A stretch of 64,000 bases of DNA from the NCBI RefSeq assembly GCF_021442325.1, contig NZ_CP087879.1, positions 3,100,001 to 3,164,000 on the forward strand. Reading direction: 5' to 3'. Under the pieces are notes generated by a model, which saw only the letters and a program-made list of their open reading frames with translations, was not told the DNA's origin and did not search any database. A program made the translations under genes and the position numbers. Source of the stretch: Agromyces marinus. Its GTDB lineage: Bacteria > Actinomycetota > Actinomycetes > Actinomycetales > Microbacteriaceae. How positions within the stretch are numbered: position 1 is the stretch's first letter; each line of letters starts with the position of its first letter. Of this stretch, positions 42,090 through 50,485 are shown piece after piece.

Positions 42090-44090
42090 TCAGCGCGCGC
42101 CGTCGCGATCGGCGAGCGCCGCGAGCCGGGCGTTGTAGGCCTCGAGCTCGGCCTCCCCCGTTCGGTCGGCGTGCCGGTCGCGCCGCCTGCTCTCCTTCGC
42201 ATCCGACCGCGACCACTGCACCGCGACCGCGATCGCCAGTGCGACGGTCGGGATCTCGCCGATCGACCAGGCGATGCCGCCGCCGACCTGCTGGTCGGCG
42301 AGCGCGTCGATGCCCCACCCCATCGCGCCGTACCAGTCGGCGAGCATGAGGCCCGTGCCCACCATGATCGCCAGGCCGAAGAACGCGTGGAAGGCCATCG
42401 TGCCGAGCAGGAGCAGCAGCCGGAACGGATACGGGAGCCGGTACGGCACCGGGTCGATGCCGATCAGCGACTGCACGAACAGGTACCCCGTGATCAGGAA
42501 GTGCACGACCATCCACTGGTGGCCGATGACGTGGTCCTCCATCGACCAGCGGAACAGCCCGGAGTAGTAGAACACCCAGAGCGAACCGGCGAACAGCACG
42601 GCCGCGACGATCGGGTTGGCGATGACGCCGGCGAACCGGGAGTGGACGGCGAGCAGGATCCACTCGCGCCCGCCGCGGCTGCCGTCCTTGCGGGGGTGGA
42701 TGGCCCGGGCTGCGAGGGTCACGGGCGCACCCGGGACGAGCAGCACTGGCACCGCCATGGTGAGCATCATGTGCCCGAGCATGTGCGCCGAGAACAGGTA
42801 CTGCTCGTAGACCGCGACTCCGCCGCTCGTGACCCACGCGAGCAGCACGAGGCCTGCGACCCACAGCACGGTGCGGTAGATCGGCCAGCGGTCGCCGCGT
42901 CGCCGGAGCCGGACGGCTCCGGCGACGTAGAAGAAGATGCCGAACCCGCACGCGAGCAGCCACAGCAGGTCGGGACGCCACTCGGTGAGGTAGCTCCAGC
43001 CGTCCGGCCACGGCGGCAGGGGCTCGCCGGTGAGGATCTCGGCCGGGGTCCGGGCCAGCCCGCCGGACGTGTCCTCGGTCACGGGCGTGGCGGTCCGGGC
43101 GAGCGCCGCGGCGACACCCGACGCGAGACCCATGAACGCGAGCTCGACGACGACGAGGAGCCAGAACGTGCGGGTAGCCGACTGCGTGCCCGTCGCGCCC
43201 GGGCGGGCGGTGAGCTTCGCCATCCGCCCGATCATGAAGCGCCGTTGCACGGCGCCGAAGAGTCCGAGCGCGATGAGCGCGGCGACCTTCAAGACCACGA
43301 GCACCCCGTACGGGGAGACCAGCTGGTCGAGGGTGCCGATGCGCAGCGCGGCGCTCGCGTACCCCGAGATCGCGACGACGACGAACGCGATGAGCGCCAC
43401 CGTCGAGTACCGGCCGAGGACGACGACCAGGCGGTCGCCGCCGAGCGCGGGCTTCAGCAGGACGATCGTGATGAGTCCGCCGAGCCATGCGGCGGCGAGC
43501 GCGAGGTGCAGCCCGAGCGCGACGACGGCCTCGGTGTGGCCGGACGACCCGGCGGCATGGCCCTGCTGCGCCATCGGCAGGAGTGCCACGAGGGCCAGCG
43601 CGGTCACGAAGACGAGCGCGGTGTGGTTGCGGACCGCGAACGCGAGGACGGTCACGGCTGCCGCGATGAGCGTCGTCGCGAGCCACGCCTGCCCGAGTTC
43701 GATGGCGGTGACGAACTGGCCGAGCTGCTGGCCGAACCGGTCGGTGAAGGAGAACTCCGCACCCGTGACCAGCGAGAAGGTGAGCACCGTGGTCGCGGCG
43801 CTCGCGACGGCCATGACGGCGGCGGATGCCGCGGCCACGTCGAGTGCGAGCCCGAACTCGCGCCGCTTCGGGCTGAGCGCCCACACGGCGAGCACGAGGG
43901 CGCCGATCATGCCCGCGGCGCCGAGGTTCACGAAGAGCTTCGCGACGGGCACGCCCCAGCGCGCGACCGGGCCCGGATCCTGGATCGGGTACGGGTCCGC
44001 TCCCCCGCCGTACGCGAGTCCGACGGTGGTCGCGATGAGGGCCACGGCGACGAGAGCGGCGGGGCCGAACACGCGGGCGGAACGAGTCAC
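42090..44090 (-). CDS. CopD/CtaG fusion: copper resistance and cytochrome oxidase assembly-like membrane protein
   Basis: 666 residues with about 15-16 hydrophobic helices. Residues to about 340 are CopD-like (AAWLGGLITIVLLKPALGG, VVAISGYASAALRIGTLDQL); residues 390-640 are the caa3 CtaG-type domain with its histidines (LFSAHMLGHMMLTM, VIGHQWMVVHFLITGYLFV, TMAFHAFFGLAIM). The combination is common in actinobacteria and is thought to move copper to the periplasmic side for oxidase assembly or tolerance. C-terminal tail is charged and cytosolic. No metal-responsive operator was found upstream. Confidence 0.9.
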   Translation of the reverse strand: MTRSARVFGPAALVAVALIATTVGLAYGGGADPYPIQDPGPVARWGVPVAKLFVNLGAAGMIGALVLAVWALSPKRREFGLALDVAAASAAVMAVASAATTVLTFSLVTGAEFSFTDRFGQQLGQFVTAIELGQAWLATTLIAAAVTVLAFAVRNHTALVFVTALALVALLPMAQQGHAAGSSGHTEAVVALGLHLALAAAWLGGLITIVLLKPALGGDRLVVVLGRYSTVALIAFVVVAISGYASAALRIGTLDQLVSPYGVLVVLKVAALIALGLFGAVQRRFMIGRMAKLTARPGATGTQSATRTFWLLVVVELAFMGLASGVAAALARTATPVTEDTSGGLARTPAEILTGEPLPPWPDGWSYLTEWRPDLLWLLACGFGIFFYVAGAVRLRRRGDRWPIYRTVLWVAGLVLLAWVTSGGVAVYEQYLFSAHMLGHMMLTMAVPVLLVPGAPVTLAARAIHPRKDGSRGGREWILLAVHSRFAGVIANPIVAAVLFAGSLWVFYYSGLFRWSMEDHVIGHQWMVVHFLITGYLFVQSLIGIDPVPYRLPYPFRLLLLLGTMAFHAFFGLAIMVGTGLMLADWYGAMGWGIDALADQQVGGGIAWSIGEIPTVALAIAVAVQWSRSDAKESRRRDRHADRTGEAELEAYNARLAALADRDGAR

Positions 44091-44129
44091 CGTACGAGCC
44101 TAGGCGAGTCCGCTGGGCTGTGGGCACGA

Positions 44130-44165
44130 CGAAGGGGCGCACCGGATGGACCGGGCGCCCCTTCG
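44130..44165 (-). terminator. Terminator of the HU gene
   Basis: CGAAGGGGCGC / GCGCCCCTTCG arms with an inner CCGG-ATGGA-CCGG helix, 33 nt after the HU stop. Also positioned between the HU gene and the start of the CopD/CtaG gene. Confidence 0.85.
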
Positions 44166-44197
44166 GGAGTCTCGGGTGCGTCGTGCGACGCCGCCGA

Positions 44198-44485
44198 CTA
44201 CTTCGCGGCGGCCTTGAGCTTCGAGCCCGCGGTGACCTTGACCGAGTTGCCGGCGGCGATCTGGATGGTCTCGCCGGTCTGCGGGTTGCGGCCCGTGCGG
44301 GCGGCGCGGTGCGTGCGCTCGACGGCGAGCCAGCCCGGGATCGACACCTTGGTGCCCGAGCCGACGGACTCGGCGAGGGTGTCGAAGAAGCCGTTGAGCA
44401 CGGCGTCGACGGACGTCTGGCTCTGGCCCGTCGCCGCAGCGATCTTGGCAACGAGCTCCGACTTGTTGAGCGACTTGTCAGCCAT
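44198..44485 (-). CDS. hup: DNA-binding protein HU
   Basis: 95-residue nucleoid protein. Dimerisation helices (SLNKSELVAKIAAATGQSQT), and the DNA-arm signature RTGRNPQTGETIQIAAGNSV are intact; it ends with SKLKAAAK and lacks the long lysine/alanine tail of mycobacterial and streptomycete HupB/HupS forms, so this is the short version. ATG at 44485 follows GAGGAGG. Monocistronic: strong terminator downstream, cold-shock gene further upstream with its own terminator. Confidence 0.95.
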   Translation of the reverse strand: MADKSLNKSELVAKIAAATGQSQTSVDAVLNGFFDTLAESVGSGTKVSIPGWLAVERTHRAARTGRNPQTGETIQIAAGNSVKVTAGSKLKAAAK

Positions 44486-44656
44486 GGAATGTCCTCCTCG
44501 GACGTTCGCTGTTGGTACAGCTGTCGTGTGGAAACACGGGTATCGATCGTGACGATCTCCCCCGTGGCCGTTCAGGCCGCCTCGAATGTAGCAGAATCCC
44601 GCGGAATCACGCGGATTTCCGGGCTTTCTCCGGCGGTTCGCGGTCCCGAACGCACG

Positions 44657-44705
44657 ACGCGGCACCCGCCCCTGCCCCGATCGGGGCGAGAAGCGGATGC
44701 CGCGT
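44657..44705 (-). terminator. Terminator of the cold-shock gene
   Basis: Outer arms ACGCGGCA / TGCCGCGT (44657-44664, 44698-44705) around a perfect palindrome GCCCCGATCGGGGC (44674-44687), 15 nt after the cold-shock stop. Confidence 0.6.
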
Positions 44706-44719
44706 GCCGGGCGTTCGGA

Positions 44720-44926
44720 CTAGCCGATCACCTGGATGTTCGCTGCCTGAAGACCCTTCGGGCCGCGTTCGGTCTCGAACTCGACCTTCTGGTTCTCCTC
44801 CAGGGAGCGGTAGCCACCGCCCTGGATGGCGCTGAAGTGCGCGAAGACGTCGGCGCTGCCGTCGTCCGGAGCGATGAAGCCGAAGCCCTTTTCCGAGTTG
44901 AACCACTTGACGGTTCCGGTTGCCAT
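44720..44926 (-). CDS. cspA: Cold-shock protein (CspA family)
   Basis: 68-residue OB-fold RNA chaperone. RNP1 [10 protein letters not shown] and RNP2 VFAHFSAI are both present; starts [10 protein letters not shown] and ends [12 protein letters not shown], the standard actinobacterial CspA. ATG at 44926 with AAGGAA upstream; longer readings would translate the leader. A leader of about 100 nt with a stable hairpin precedes it, as is common for cold-regulated csp genes. Confidence 0.95.
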   Translation of the reverse strand: MATGTVKWFNSEKGFGFIAPDDGSADVFAHFSAIQGGGYRSLEENQKVEFETERGPKGLQAANIQVIG

Positions 44927-44950
44927 GCTGTGTTTTCCTTCTGTGTTCGT

Positions 44951-44974
44951 GCCACCGCCCGATTCGGCGGTGGC
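44951..44974 (-). promoter_or_regulatory. Hairpin in the cold-shock gene leader
   Basis: GCCACCGCC / GGCGGTGGC, perfect 9-bp stem with a 6-nt loop, 25 nt upstream of the ATG and about 10 nt before the ribosome site. A second small stem (CGGCC-GTAT-GGCCG type) lies just further upstream. Possible thermosensitive leader structure. Confidence 0.45.
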
Positions 44975-45045
44975 TGCGCGGCCGTATGGCCGTGCGGGTC
45001 CGGGCGCGTACTCCACGCCCGGCGTCTGTGGTCGACGTGCTTACA

Positions 45046-46194
45046 TCATCGCCGACGGAGCTGCCCAGCGATAGGGCAGTCGAATGGATCGCGTGCGGCG
45101 AGGCCGACGCGATTGAGGTAGCGGACGACGATGGCGTAGGACTGCGCCATCGTGGCCTCGGTGTACGGAACGCCCGCCGTCCGGCAGTGCTCGCGGACGA
45201 TCTCGCGCGCCCGCGCGAGGTGCGGCCGCGGCATCGACGGGAACAGGTGGTGCTCGACCTGGTGGTTGAGGCCGCCGTAGAGGGCGGTCGCCCACCACCC
45301 GCCGGTGATGTTGCGCGAGGTGAGGACCTGCTTCGAGAGGAAGTCGAGCTTCGCATCGGCCGGGACGATCGGCATGCCCTTGTGGTTGGGCGCGAACGAG
45401 GCGCCCATGTAGACGCCGAACACCGCGAGCTGCACGCCGAGGAAGGCGAACGCCATGCCGAGCGGGAGGACCCAGAAGACGGCGGTGAGCACGATCGCGA
45501 ACCTGAGCGCGATCGAGCCGAGCTCGATCCAGCGCCCGCGGATGGGACGGCGCTCGAAGAGCGATCCGACCGACCGGACGTGGAGGTTCACGCCCTCGAG
45601 CGTGAGCAGCGGGAAGAAGAGCCAGCCCTGGCGGCGAGTGATGAACGCCATCACGCCCCGCTGCCGGGCGGCATCCGCCTCGACGAACGAGATCGTGTCG
45701 AACTCGATGTCGGGATCCTTGCCGAGCCGGTTCGGGTTGGCGTGGTGGCGGGTGTGCTTGGTCATCCACCACGCGTAGCTGATGCCGACGATGTTGGCGA
45801 GCAGGCGCCCGACGCGGTCGTTCGCCGGCCCGGAGGCGAAGACCGCGCGATGCGAGGCCTCGTGCGCGATGAAGGCGAACTGGGTGAGGATGATCCCGAA
45901 GGCGGCCGCGATGAGCAGCTGGTACCACGAGTCGCCGAGCAGGATGAATCCGGTGATGGCCCCGGCGAGCGCGAGGGTGAGCCCGATGATCAGGACGAGG
46001 TAGAAGACGGGGGTCCGGTTGAGCAGTCCCGTCTCGCGGATGACGCGCGCGACCGCGGTGTAGCTGCCGGTGACGTCGGTGCGGTCGCTTCGGGGCTTCG
46101 TCGCCCGGTATCCGCTGTTCGGTGGTACCTGGGAGAGGGTATGTGAGGTGATGCGGTGCTTTCCAGCCGGTCGTCGACTTCCCAGCCGGGTCAC
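45046..46194 (-). CDS. Fatty-acid (acyl-CoA/acyl-lipid) desaturase
   Basis: Membrane di-iron desaturase introducing a double bond into acyl chains. Three histidine boxes are seen: HEASH (in FIAHEASHRAVFA), HTRHH (in WMTKHTRHHANPN) and HQVEHH (in GGLNHQVEHHLFPSMP), plus four hydrophobic helices. The conserved core starts at RTDVTGSYTAVARVIRE. No ATG lies nearby; the closest in-frame start is the GTG at 46194, giving 382 residues, so the start is uncertain. It follows the ribosomal-protein terminator and precedes the cold-shock gene, both fitting membrane and RNA adaptation to cold. Confidence 0.85.
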   Translation of the reverse strand: MTRLGSRRPAGKHRITSHTLSQVPPNSGYRATKPRSDRTDVTGSYTAVARVIRETGLLNRTPVFYLVLIIGLTLALAGAITGFILLGDSWYQLLIAAAFGIILTQFAFIAHEASHRAVFASGPANDRVGRLLANIVGISYAWWMTKHTRHHANPNRLGKDPDIEFDTISFVEADAARQRGVMAFITRRQGWLFFPLLTLEGVNLHVRSVGSLFERRPIRGRWIELGSIALRFAIVLTAVFWVLPLGMAFAFLGVQLAVFGVYMGASFAPNHKGMPIVPADAKLDFLSKQVLTSRNITGGWWATALYGGLNHQVEHHLFPSMPRPHLARAREIVREHCRTAGVPYTEATMAQSYAIVVRYLNRVGLAARDPFDCPIAGQLRRR

Positions 46195-46266
46195 GCGGGC
46201 GAACGCCCACTGCAGATTGCTGAACAGTACACCATCGTCATGGACGAAGACTGTGTACCGGACGAG

Positions 46267-46301
46267 CGAAGGGGCGCCCCGCGATGCGGGACGCCCCTTC
46301 G
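46267..46301 (-). terminator. Terminator of the S14-L33-L28 operon
   Basis: CGAAGGGGCG / CGCCCCTTCG arms with an inner CCCGC-GAT-GCGGG helix, 15 nt after the S14 stop. Confidence 0.85.
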
Positions 46302-46315
46302 AAGCGGGTGAACGC

Positions 46316-46621
46316 CTACCAGCTCGACTTGGTGATGCCGGGCAGCTCGCCGCGGTGCGCCATGTCACGGAAGCGGACGCGCGAGACGCCGAACTTCGTG
46401 AGCACGCCACGGGGGCGGCCGTCGATGGCGTCGCGCGAGCGCACGCGCACCGGCGAGGCGTTGCGGGGCAGCTTCTGCAGGCCGACGCGGGCGGCCTCAC
46501 GGGCATCGTCGGTCGCGTTCGGGTCGACGAGGGTCTTCTTCAGCTCGGCGCGCTTCGCGGCGTAGCGGTCGACGACCACCTTGCGCTGCTCGTTGCGCGC
46601 GATCTTGCTCTTCTTGGCCAT
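46316..46621 (-). CDS. rpsN: 30S ribosomal protein S14, zinc-free form
   Basis: 101 residues, [17 protein letters not shown] at the start and [20 protein letters not shown] then [14 protein letters not shown] at the end. The CxxC pairs of the zinc-binding form are replaced (SRVRF instead of CRICF), so this is the C-minus, longer version. Third gene of the L28-L33-S14 unit; ATG at 46621, 3 nt after the L33 stop. Confidence 0.97.
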   Translation of the reverse strand: MAKKSKIARNEQRKVVVDRYAAKRAELKKTLVDPNATDDAREAARVGLQKLPRNASPVRVRSRDAIDGRPRGVLTKFGVSRVRFRDMAHRGELPGITKSSW

Positions 46622-46624
46622 GTC

Positions 46625-46792
46625 TTAGCGCTCCTCTCGGAAGTCGACGTGCTTGCGCACCACGGGGTCGTACTTCTTGAGCACGAGACGGTCGGGGTTG
46701 TTGCGACGGTTCTTGCGGGTCACGTAGGTGTACCCGGTGCCGGCCGTCGAACGGAGCTTGATGATCGGACGGATGTCCTGCTGCTTCGCCAT
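46625..46792 (-). CDS. rpmG: 50S ribosomal protein L33, zinc-free form
   Basis: 55 residues: [20 protein letters not shown], then [16 protein letters not shown] and [18 protein letters not shown]. No cysteine, so the zinc ribbon is absent. Its ATG shares one base with the L28 stop. Fourth-shortest real gene here and easily missed by length filters. Confidence 0.97.
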   Translation of the reverse strand: MAKQQDIRPIIKLRSTAGTGYTYVTRKNRRNNPDRLVLKKYDPVVRKHVDFREER

Positions 46793-47028
46793 TAGAGCTT
46801 CACCCCACGAGCCTGGATGTCCTTGATGACGGCCTCGATGCCACGGGCGTCGATCACCTTGATGCCCTTGGCGGACACGTTCAGGGTGACCTTACGGCGA
46901 AGCGACGGCACGTAGTAGGTCTTCTTCTGCACGTTCGGGTCGAAGCGGCGCTTCGTCCGGCGGTGCGAGTGCGAGATGTTGTGTCCGAAGCCGGGGACGG
47001 CTCCGGTCACCTGGCACACTGCTGCCAT
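46792..47028 (-). CDS. rpmB: 50S ribosomal protein L28
   Basis: 78 residues beginning [20 protein letters not shown], with [19 protein letters not shown] and ending [13 protein letters not shown] at 47028 follows GGAAAGA. Only one cysteine in the N-terminus, so it lacks the full zinc-binding set. First gene of the three-gene unit. In mycobacteria and streptomycetes such zinc-free paralogues are often Zur-repressed; I see no Zur box in the 150 bases upstream, so here they look constitutive. Confidence 0.97.
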   Translation of the reverse strand: MAAVCQVTGAVPGFGHNISHSHRRTKRRFDPNVQKKTYYVPSLRRKVTLNVSAKGIKVIDARGIEAVIKDIQARGVKL

Positions 47029-47201
47029 TGGTCTTTCCTCCAATACCGAGGGGCCGGACGGCCCCTCCCAAGGTCTCTTGTCTGCAGGCGGATCCCCTCC
47101 GCGCGAGCGGGAGATACAGGGGATTCGTCCACGGTCCGGGCGGTGGAAGCGCCCAGCCAAACGTCGATCTTACCAGACCGGCCGGTGGCGGCCGAAATCA
47201 G

Positions 47202-47237
47202 GCGGATGCCGCGACACGCGCGGCACGCGGCATCCGC
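47202..47237 (-). terminator. Terminator of the gadB operon with GGATGCC-type arms
   Basis: Perfect 12-bp inverted repeat GCGGATGCCGCG / CGCGGCATCCGC with 12-nt loop, four bases after the stop at 47242. Confidence 0.8.
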
Positions 47238-47241
47238 TCGC

Positions 47242-47889
47242 TCAGCCCTTCGGGATCGTGCGGCGCGACAGCAGCGCCGCGACCAGGAAGCAGACCCCGC
47301 CGAGGAGCGTGCCGAGGTTCGCCCAGAGCAGGTTCACGTACGTGCCCGTGTCGGGCAGCACGTACGCCCCGATCGCCGAGAGGCCGAAGAGCACCGAGCC
47401 GACCATGTTCAGCCAGGTGCCGTGCCAGGTGCGCGCATCCGTGTCCCAGAGCTCGCCCCGCTCGTGGGTCGCGGCCATGGCCAGCGCGCTCGAGACCAGG
47501 AACGCGATCGAGCCGAACGCGTCCGGGCGCCAGCCGACGCCCATCCGGGTCGGTTCGGCGATCGCGCCGAGCAGCGCGACCAGTGTGCTCCAGTTGAAGA
47601 AGAGGGTGCCGGCGAACTGGACGGCCGACGCCCACCAGTCGTTGCGGTCCGCGCGCGAGACGCCGCGCCGCGGCAGGTGGCGGCCGCTGAGGCCCAACTG
47701 GATCAACGCGGCGAGCGTGAAGAAGATCGAACCGACGAAGAACGTGACGCCGACCCCGACGGGGCCCGCCCACTCCGCGTAGTTCGGGACCGCGCCGACG
47801 ATGAAGCAGAGGGAGCCGGCGATGAATCCCCACGCCTCGCGGCGCAGGCGTCGCACCGTCGGCACCTCCCGGCGGGTGGTCTCGACCAC
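47242..47889 (-). CDS. YrhK-like membrane protein
   Basis: 215 residues with about six helices arranged as two similar halves (WGFIAGSLCFIVGAVPNYAE and GTWLNMVGSVLFGLSAIGAY; FFVGSIFFTLAALIQLGL and NLGTLLGGVCFLVAALLS), each a YrhK-type pair of helices. It begins 13 nt after the glutamate decarboxylase stop and shares its transcript. Function unknown; the association with GABA synthesis suggests membrane protection or transport under acid stress. Confidence 0.8.
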   Translation of the reverse strand: MVETTRREVPTVRRLRREAWGFIAGSLCFIVGAVPNYAEWAGPVGVGVTFFVGSIFFTLAALIQLGLSGRHLPRRGVSRADRNDWWASAVQFAGTLFFNWSTLVALLGAIAEPTRMGVGWRPDAFGSIAFLVSSALAMAATHERGELWDTDARTWHGTWLNMVGSVLFGLSAIGAYVLPDTGTYVNLLWANLGTLLGGVCFLVAALLSRRTIPKG

Positions 47890-47902
47890 GTCGCCTCCCT
47901 GC

Positions 47903-49270
47903 TCAGTGGTGGAAGGTCTTGACGAGGCCCTCGTGCGGCATCGGACCGTCGAGGCCGTCGAGGAACTCGGTCTCCTCGCGGATGTCGCGCAGCAGGTCCT
48001 CGGCCAGGTCGCGGCTCAGCCCGTTCCGGCACACGATGCGCATGACGGTCTGCTCGGACTGGTCGCCGGAGAGCGGATAGGCCGGGACGAGCCAGCCCTT
48101 GATCCGGAGCCGCTCGGAGAGGTGGTACAGCGTCCACTTGTCGGTGTGGCCGGGCCTCAAGCGCCAGGCGAAGACCGGGATGTCGCGGCCGTCGGTGAGG
48201 AGCTCGTACGCGTCGAGCGCGGCGATCTCGCCGGAGAGGAACACCGCGACGTCCTGCGACGCCTGCTGGATCGCGCGGTACCCCTCGCGGCCGAGCCGAA
48301 GAAACCGGTAGTACTGCAGCAGCACCTGCGCACCGGGTCGCGAGAAGTTGATCGCGAACGTCGGCATCGACCCCCCGAGGTAGCTCACCCGGAACACGAG
48401 GTCCTCGGGCAGCGCGGCGGTGTTCCGCCACACCACCCAACCGACGCCCGGGTAGACGAGCCCGTACTTGTGGCCCGACGTGTTGATCGACTGCACCCGC
48501 TCGACGCGGAAGTCCCACTCGAGATCGGGCTGCAGGAACGGCGCGACCATCGCGCCCGAGGCGCCGTCGACGTGGATCGGGATGTCGAGGCCGGTCGCAG
48601 CCTGGATCTCGTCGAGCTTCGCGGCGACCTTCGTCACGGGCTCGTACGAGCCCGTGTAGGTGACGCCCATGATCACGACGACGCCGATCGTGTTCTCGTC
48701 GACCACGTCCTCGAGCCCGGTGCCGTCCATGAGCGGGTGCTCGTCGCTCGTGTCGATGAACCGCATCTCGATGTCGAAGAAGTTGCAGAACTTCTCCCAG
48801 CACACCTGCACGGCGCTCGACATGATCAGGTTCGGCGTCTCGGTCGACTTCCCCGCCGCACGACGCGCGTGCTGCCAGCGCCGCTTCAGGGCGAGCCCGC
48901 CGAGCATGCACGCCTCGGACGAGCCGATGGTCGACGTGCCGATCGCGTCATCCGGGTCCGGCGCGTTCCAGAGATCGGCGAGGATCCGCCAGCAGTACTC
49001 CTCGATCGCCGCAGTCGCCGGGTACTCGTCCTTGTCGATCATGTTCTTGTCGAACGCGTCGTGGTACAGCCGATCGCCGTGCTCGTCCATCCACGTCGTC
49101 ACGAACGTCGCCAGGTTCAGGCGCGCGTTGCCGTCGAGCATCGACTCGTCGTGGATGATGCGGTACGCCGTCTCGGGCAGCATCTCGCCGTCCGGGATCC
49201 GCGTGTACCTCGCGGTGGTCGCCTCGCCGGCCCGCGTGAACGTCGGCTCGAGCTCGTCGTCGTGATGCAT
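47903..49270 (-). CDS. gadB: Glutamate decarboxylase
   Basis: PLP enzyme converting glutamate to GABA and CO2 while consuming a proton. 455 residues. Features: GTSTIGSSEACMLGGLALKR (substrate/PLP loop), HVDGASGAMVAPF (PLP Asp), NTSGHKYGLVYPGVGWVVW with the Schiff-base Lys, and the C-terminal REETEFLDGLDG...HHH-like tail ending KTFHH, which in GadB plugs the site at neutral pH. ATG at 49270 with AGGGGG upstream. Operator site C is 54 nt upstream, in the same place as site A before the sulfatase. A YrhK-like gene follows. Confidence 0.96.
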   Translation of the reverse strand: MHHDDELEPTFTRAGEATTARYTRIPDGEMLPETAYRIIHDESMLDGNARLNLATFVTTWMDEHGDRLYHDAFDKNMIDKDEYPATAAIEEYCWRILADLWNAPDPDDAIGTSTIGSSEACMLGGLALKRRWQHARRAAGKSTETPNLIMSSAVQVCWEKFCNFFDIEMRFIDTSDEHPLMDGTGLEDVVDENTIGVVVIMGVTYTGSYEPVTKVAAKLDEIQAATGLDIPIHVDGASGAMVAPFLQPDLEWDFRVERVQSINTSGHKYGLVYPGVGWVVWRNTAALPEDLVFRVSYLGGSMPTFAINFSRPGAQVLLQYYRFLRLGREGYRAIQQASQDVAVFLSGEIAALDAYELLTDGRDIPVFAWRLRPGHTDKWTLYHLSERLRIKGWLVPAYPLSGDQSEQTVMRIVCRNGLSRDLAEDLLRDIREETEFLDGLDGPMPHEGLVKTFHH

Positions 49271-49323
49271 GGTCCCCCTCCAGCCCTCGCGCCCGAACCT
49301 AGCGCCGACGCGGCCCGGCCGCG

Positions 49324-49340
49324 TCACCCGTTCTGGGTGA
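49324..49340. promoter_or_regulatory. Palindromic operator (site C) upstream of gadB
   Basis: On the minus strand TCACCC-AGAAC-GGGTGA; identical to site A except one base in the right arm. It lies 54 nt from the gadB start. A separate strong terminator for the preceding gene sits at 49355-49389, so this palindrome is not needed for termination. Confidence 0.65.
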
Positions 49341-49354
49341 GATGGTGGAGACGA

Positions 49355-49389
49355 CGGATGCCGCGGGCCCGAGGGCACCGCGGCATCCG
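49355..49389 (-). terminator. Terminator of the glycine-betaine ABC operon with GGATGCC-type arms
   Basis: Perfect 12-bp arms CGGATGCCGCGG / CCGCGGCATCCG with 11-nt loop, 45 nt after the binding-protein stop. Confidence 0.8.
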
Positions 49390-49433
49390 CTCTTCGCTGC
49401 CGGGACGGGCCGTCGGGCCCGACCGAGCGCGAA

Positions 49434-50330
49434 TCAGGAGGTCAGCGAGTCGACGTACTCCTGGTTGTCGGCGATCCACTGCTCCACGATGGGGCCGTAG
49501 TCGTCGCTGTCGTTCTCGTTGAACATGACGTTCTCGAGCGAGTAGAGCAGCTCGCTGTCCATCTTGAAGCCCTTGAGCCAGCCGGAGAGCGTCGGGAAGT
49601 TCTCCTCGAAGCTCTTGCCGCCGAAGGAGTGGATGCCCTCGGCGTCGCCGAGCATGTTCTCGGGGTCCTCGAGGTCCTTGATCGGGAACGCGTCGTACGC
49701 CCAGTGCGGGCGCCACAGCGTCACGGCGATGTTCTCGCCGCCGTCGGTCGCTGCGGTCAGCTCGGCCAGCATCGCCGGGGTCGACGAGGTGAGGTACTCC
49801 ATGCCCTCGAGCCCGTAGGTCGGGATGACGCTCTCGGTGGTGACCCGGTTCAGGCCCGAGCCGGGCTCGATGCCGATGAGGCGGTTCTCGAACGCGTCGG
49901 CGTTCGCGGCGAGGTCGGCGAGCGAGTCGACCGGGGCGTCCTCGTTCACGGCGATGGTGAGCTTGGCGTCCTCGTTCCAGGCGCCGAGGTCGACGAGGTC
50001 GTCGCCGTACTCGTCGATGTAGTCCTGGTGGGTGATGGGCAGCCAGGTGTCGAGGACCACGTCGTAGTCGTCGGTCGAGAGACCCGAGTAGACGGGCGCG
50101 ACGTCGGCGTACTCGAGCTCGACGTCGTAGCCTTCGCCCTCGAGCACGGCCTTCCAGAGCTCGCTCGCAGCGATGCCCTCGTCCCAGCCGTTGAACACGG
50201 CGATGGTGACGTCCTTGCGGTCGCCGTTCTCGAGCGTCTCGGCGTCGCCGCCGGAGGTCGAGCAGCCCGACAGCACGAGTGCCGCGGCGCCTCCGAGGGC
50301 GAGAGTGGAGATCAGGTGACGCTTGGTCAT
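49434..50330 (-). CDS. proX: Glycine betaine/proline ABC transporter substrate-binding lipoprotein
   Basis: 298-residue OpuAC-type binding protein. Lipobox LSGC (Cys about 23) after a short signal; mature part KDVTIAVFNGWDEGIAASEL, YDVVLDTWLPITHQDYIDEY and TLWRPHWAYDAFPIKDLEDP, with tryptophans (WDEG, TWLP, LWRPHW) that build the aromatic box for quaternary amines. ATG at 50330. Third gene after proV and proW; the 155-nt gap before it has a ribosome site and GC-rich small stems. Role: osmoprotectant uptake. Confidence 0.93.
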   Translation of the reverse strand: MTKRHLISTLALGGAAALVLSGCSTSGGDAETLENGDRKDVTIAVFNGWDEGIAASELWKAVLEGEGYDVELEYADVAPVYSGLSTDDYDVVLDTWLPITHQDYIDEYGDDLVDLGAWNEDAKLTIAVNEDAPVDSLADLAANADAFENRLIGIEPGSGLNRVTTESVIPTYGLEGMEYLTSSTPAMLAELTAATDGGENIAVTLWRPHWAYDAFPIKDLEDPENMLGDAEGIHSFGGKSFEENFPTLSGWLKGFKMDSELLYSLENVMFNENDSDDYGPIVEQWIADNQEYVDSLTS

Positions 50331-50485
50331 TGCAGGGTGTTCCTTTCCTCCCGTGTGCTGTGGCACGGGTGTTGGGGATGTTCCGCGCGGGGGTTGCGCG
50401 GGTCCGGGGGCGGCGGATGCCGCGTCCCGGGCATGCCGGGCATCGCCGTGCCGCAGGGCGGTCGTGCGATGACCGGATGGTCTGG

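Noticed and set aside
46227..46258. GTACAC ... GTGTAC inverted repeat upstream of the desaturase as a fatty-acid regulator operator
   Set aside because: Six-base arms 20 nt apart are too weak, and no regulator gene or second copy supports it.
47029..47190. Zur box expected before zinc-free ribosomal genes
   Set aside because: No TGATAATnATTATCA-like sequence is present in this interval.
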